From contig NZ_VFSD01000006.1 in the NCBI RefSeq assembly GCF_014332515.1, positions 1 through 64,000 on the forward strand: a stretch of DNA of 64,000 bases, read 5' to 3'. The DNA comes from Pontibacter beigongshangensis (lineage in GTDB: Bacteria; Bacteroidota; Bacteroidia; Cytophagales; Hymenobacteraceae). The notes beneath the pieces were generated by a model, which saw nothing but the letters and a program-made list of their open reading frames with translations, was not told the DNA's origin and searched no databases. Below, piece after piece: positions 61,260 to 64,000 of the stretch; within the stretch, counting starts at the first letter, position 1; each line of letters opens with the position of its first letter. The translations under genes were made by a program, and so were the position numbers.

Positions 61260-62317
61260 AAAAAATACTGCTGATAGAAGATAATCAGGAAATACGCGAG
61301 AATATTGCGGAGATACTATCGCTTGCCAATTATGAGATACTGGAGGCGGAGAATGGCAAAATAGGGGTAGACCTGGCAAAAAAGGAGCTGCCCGACCTGA
61401 TCATCTGCGACATTATGATGCCCCAGCTCGATGGCTACGGCGTATTGCACTTGCTGAGCGGTAACACGACAACCTCTGCTATCCCTTTTATCTTCCTGAC
61501 GGCGAAGTCGGAGAAAGAGGACTTCAGGAAAGGAATGAACCTGGGTGCGGATGATTACCTGATCAAGCCCTTCGACGACCTCGAACTGCTCGATGCGGTG
61601 GAGATGCGCCTCCGGAAAAATGAGGCGCTCAAGGCGGGGTTCAAAAAAAATGCCGAGGGTCTGAACGAGTTTATTCAGGAGGCCAAAGGGCAGGAGAATC
61701 TCGACAAGCTGACATCTGACAAACAAAAGCTGCAGCGGTTCAAGAAGAAACAGCCCCTTTTCTCAGAAGGCAATTACCCCAACGCCCTTTACTTTATTAA
61801 CAGTGGAAAAGTAAAGACCTACAAGTCGAATGAGGATGGGCGGGAATATATCACCAACCTGTATAAGGACGGCGACTTTATCGGTTACCTCGACCTGATA
61901 GAGGAGAAGGCCTACCGCGAATCTGCCATGGTAATGGAAGACTCTGAGATTTATGTGATCTCTAAAGAAGACTTTTTTTTGCTGCTGCACAACAACAGGC
62001 TCGTAGCCAATAAATTCATTAAAATACTCTCTGACAACCTGGCAGAGAGAGAGGAACGCCTCCTGAAACTGGCCTACAACTCTGTACGGAAGCGTGTAGC
62101 GGAAGCGCTGCTGTTTGTGGAGAAGCAGTATAAGACCGAAGGAAAAGAAGGAACCCAGGTGGTGATCTCGCGTGAAGACCTGGCCAGCATTGTAGGCGCC
62201 TCCAAAGAAACGGTAATCCGAACGCTGGCCGATTTCAAAGATGAGAGACTGATCGAGAGCCAGGGCAGCAAGATCACCATCATCAACAGCGAAAAACTGA
62301 GGCGCATGCGCAATTAG
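61256..62317 (+). CDS. REC-CRP/FNR fusion transcription factor
   Basis: A 353-residue regulator: receiver domain (1-120; phospho-Asp52 in CDIMMPQLDG, Lys104), cyclic-nucleotide-binding-type beta roll (about 155-255, FSEGNYPNALYFINSGKVK) and a CRP-type winged helix (about 275-350). The recognition helix SKETVIRTL has Glu318 and Arg322 in the positions that read TGA half-sites in CRP and FNR. There is no FNR-like cysteine cluster (Cys51 only), so signal should come by phosphorylation. It is the best local candidate to bind the TGAY-N4-RTCA boxes; inference. Confidence 0.88.
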   Translation: MKKILLIEDNQEIRENIAEILSLANYEILEAENGKIGVDLAKKELPDLIICDIMMPQLDGYGVLHLLSGNTTTSAIPFIFLTAKSEKEDFRKGMNLGADDYLIKPFDDLELLDAVEMRLRKNEALKAGFKKNAEGLNEFIQEAKGQENLDKLTSDKQKLQRFKKKQPLFSEGNYPNALYFINSGKVKTYKSNEDGREYITNLYKDGDFIGYLDLIEEKAYRESAMVMEDSEIYVISKEDFFLLLHNNRLVANKFIKILSDNLAEREERLLKLAYNSVRKRVAEALLFVEKQYKTEGKEGTQVVISREDLASIVGASKETVIRTLADFKDERLIESQGSKITIINSEKLRRMRN

Positions 62318-62348
62318 GCCTGCAGCACCAGTACCCCAACCTTGCTTT

Positions 62349-62398
62349 ATGAACCAGTGGCGTAGCCTCGTAGAGGGCTGAGCCGCTGGTTCATTTTT
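62349..62398 (+). terminator. signalling operon terminator
   Basis: A 13-step stem (ATGAACCAGTGGC with GCCGCTGGTTCAT, one G-U pair) plus an inner AGCC/GGCT stem, followed by TTTTTG, 32 bp after the REC-CRP gene. Confidence 0.75.
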
Positions 62399-62699
62399 GT
62401 TTGAAAAAGCTTCGGCTCATCTTCCCTTAATTCAAATTTCTGGTTTATAAATTCAACAGAAGAATTCTTGCCAGAAAGCAAAAAGCTGCTGCCAACCTGC
62501 GGGTAACTTCCCTGCCGGCCCTGTTTATGTAAAGGTATCGGGTAAAGGAGGTTGCCAGCTAGCAGCAGACTGGCCGCGCTGGCAATCGGGACATTTTAGG
62601 AAAACCAATTTAATCCACTTCTCATTTTCTCCGTACAATCAACTTCCTTAATAAGTAGTTATATCTGAACCTGAAGAATCAGGCAAAAAATACGGAACC
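62399..62699 (+). other. non-coding spacer
   Basis: About 300 bp between the terminator and the GH13 gene. I see no ORF, box or repeat copy. Confidence 0.4.
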
Positions 62700-64000
62700 A
62701 TGAAAGAAGCTCAGTTAAAACACCTTTGGTGGCAGGAAGGGGTCATCTACCAGATTTACCCACGGTCTTTTCAGGATAGCAATGGCGATGGCGTTGGCGA
62801 TTTGCAGGGCATTATCTCGCGCCTCGATTACCTGGAGTGGCTCGGCATAGATGCCATCTGGATATCTCCCATCTTTTCGTCGCCCATGGCTGATTTCGGC
62901 TACGACATTTCTGATTATCAGGGCATCCATCAGCTGTTTGGCACCATGGAGGATTTCGACAAACTCCTGGAGGAAGTGCACCGGCGGGGAATGAAGCTTA
63001 TCCTGGACCTGGTTCCCAACCACACCTCCTACCAGCATCCCTGGTTTCTGGAGTCCAGGTCCTCGCGCGACAACCCGAAGCGCGACTGGTACATCTGGCA
63101 CGATGCACTGCCTGACGGATCGGAGCCAAACAACTGGCTCAGTGTTTTTGGCGGCAGCGGCTGGGAATGGGACGAGACCACCCAACAATACTATTACCAC
63201 GCCTTCCTGAAGGAGCAACCGGACCTGAACTGGCGCAACCCCGAAGTACAGGAGGCCATGATGAACGTGATGCGGTTCTGGCTCGACAAAGGTGTGGACG
63301 GCTTCCGGGTAGACGTTATGTGGCACATGGTAAAAGACAACCAGTTCCGCGATAACCCGCCAAACCCGAACTATGAGCCTCACATGGCCACCTACGAGCA
63401 GCTTATTCCGGCCTATTCCACCGACCAGCCCGAAGTACACGACATTGTGCGGAAAATGCGGGCCGTGCTTGATGAGTACGACGAGCGCATGATGATCGGC
63501 GAGATTTACCTGCCCATCCAAAAGCTAATGACCTATTACGGCAACGAGAACAACGGAGCGCATCTGCCTTTCAACTTTTTGCTGCTCTCGCTGCAGTGGG
63601 AGGCCCAGCTTATAGCTTCTAACATAGATATGTATGAGGGCGCGCTGCCCGAGGGCGGCTGGCCAAACTGGGTGCTGGGCAACCACGACCAGCCCCGCAT
63701 CACCAGCCGGGTGGGCGCTGCACAGGCCAGGGTGGCCGCTATGCTCCTGCTGACGCTGCGCGGCACCCCTACCGTATACTATGGCGATGAGATTGGCATG
63801 CGCGATGTGCCTATTCCGCCAGAAGAAGTACAGGATCCGCAGGGCCTGAATATGCCAGACCTGCACCTGAGCCGCGACCCTTCCCGCACTCCCATGCAGT
63901 GGGAAGACAGCAGCAATGCAGGCTTTACCGAAGGCAAGCCCTGGCTCCGGCTCCCCGACTACTTCAGAAGAATAAATGTGAAAGTGCAGCAGGATGATCC
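62700..64000 (+). CDS. GH13 alpha-glucosidase family protein, cut by window end
   Basis: The first 433 residues of a glycoside hydrolase family 13 enzyme, probably an alpha-glucosidase or oligo-1,6-glucosidase type. It opens WWQEGVIYQIYPRSFQDSNG and shows the family regions DLVPNH (about 103-108), the nucleophile Asp205 in GFRVDVMW, the acid/base Glu268 in MIGEIYLP and Asp330 in LGNHDQPR, and QPDLNWRNPEV. No signal peptide, so intracellular sugar use is likely. The C-terminal beta domain lies beyond the window. Not obviously linked to the respiration island. Confidence 0.92.
   Translation, partial: MKEAQLKHLWWQEGVIYQIYPRSFQDSNGDGVGDLQGIISRLDYLEWLGIDAIWISPIFSSPMADFGYDISDYQGIHQLFGTMEDFDKLLEEVHRRGMKLILDLVPNHTSYQHPWFLESRSSRDNPKRDWYIWHDALPDGSEPNNWLSVFGGSGWEWDETTQQYYYHAFLKEQPDLNWRNPEVQEAMMNVMRFWLDKGVDGFRVDVMWHMVKDNQFRDNPPNPNYEPHMATYEQLIPAYSTDQPEVHDIVRKMRAVLDEYDERMMIGEIYLPIQKLMTYYGNENNGAHLPFNFLLLSLQWEAQLIASNIDMYEGALPEGGWPNWVLGNHDQPRITSRVGAAQARVAAMLLLTLRGTPTVYYGDEIGMRDVPIPPEEVQDPQGLNMPDLHLSRDPSRTPMQWEDSSNAGFTEGKPWLRLPDYFRRINVKVQQDD

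Overview
The window is from a member of the Bacteroidetes, most likely a Cytophagales/Hymenobacteraceae (Pontibacter-like) genome. Support comes from the fused ccoNO, a Sec-exported (clade II type) nosZ cluster, promoter -7 elements of the Bacteroidetes form TAnnTTTG, few strong Shine-Dalgarno sequences and many DUF families typical of that phylum. No rRNA, tRNA, CRISPR, transposase or phage gene was seen. Genus placement is inference.

Layout. 1-2.5 kb: a lipoprotein and two DUF proteins. 2.7-5.7 kb: divergent hemH and hemN (heme synthesis, O2-independent step). 6.2-15.6 kb: cbb3 oxidase assembly and structure (ccoI, ccoS, ccoNO, ccoQ, ccoP, ccoG, ccoH, a TauE/SafE-like protein), then a universal stress protein. 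17.6-19.9 kb: quinol-dependent NO reductase. 20.7-30.5 kb: fermentation (pta-ackA, pflB-pflA) with an outer-membrane porin-like protein and an OxlT-type MFS carrier. 31.8-38.2 kb: N2O reductase cluster (cytochrome c, nosZ, membrane protein, nosL, nosD, nosF, nosY). 38.5-44.6 kb: an uncharacterised pair (FMN-barrel-like protein plus PTPS/QueD-family protein), an orphan heme-copper-oxidase-like membrane protein and a truncated hemoglobin. 45-48.3 kb: B12-dependent ribonucleotide reductase. 48.9-56.3 kb: nitrosative-stress island (RIC, hemerythrin, DUF2249, second oxidase-like protein, DUF59, Rrf2 regulator, nadA, nadB). 57-62.3 kb: a universal stress protein and a signalling operon whose kinase has two FixL-like heme PAS domains and whose last gene is a REC-CRP fusion. 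The window ends inside a GH13 glucosidase.

The genes form one low-oxygen/nitrogen-oxide physiology island: O2 respiration at low O2, NO and N2O reduction, mixed-acid fermentation, O2-independent heme and dNTP synthesis and Fe-S repair. No nitrate or nitrite reductase lies in the window.

The unity of the island is also visible in the DNA. Thirteen promoters carry a CRP/FNR-type box TGA(T/C)-N4-(A/G)TCA, and in each the box centre lies either 29.5 or 51.5 bp upstream of the first base of a -7-like element, two helical turns apart (class II and class I geometry). Three of them (norB, nos, ric) carry a second 24-bp palindrome, ATAAAAGA-N8-TCTTTTAT, whose place is swapped with the box at norB. 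The intergenic DNA also holds 18 copies of an unusual short composite repeat, a pair of ~95-bp palindromic elements and a three-copy MITE-like family.
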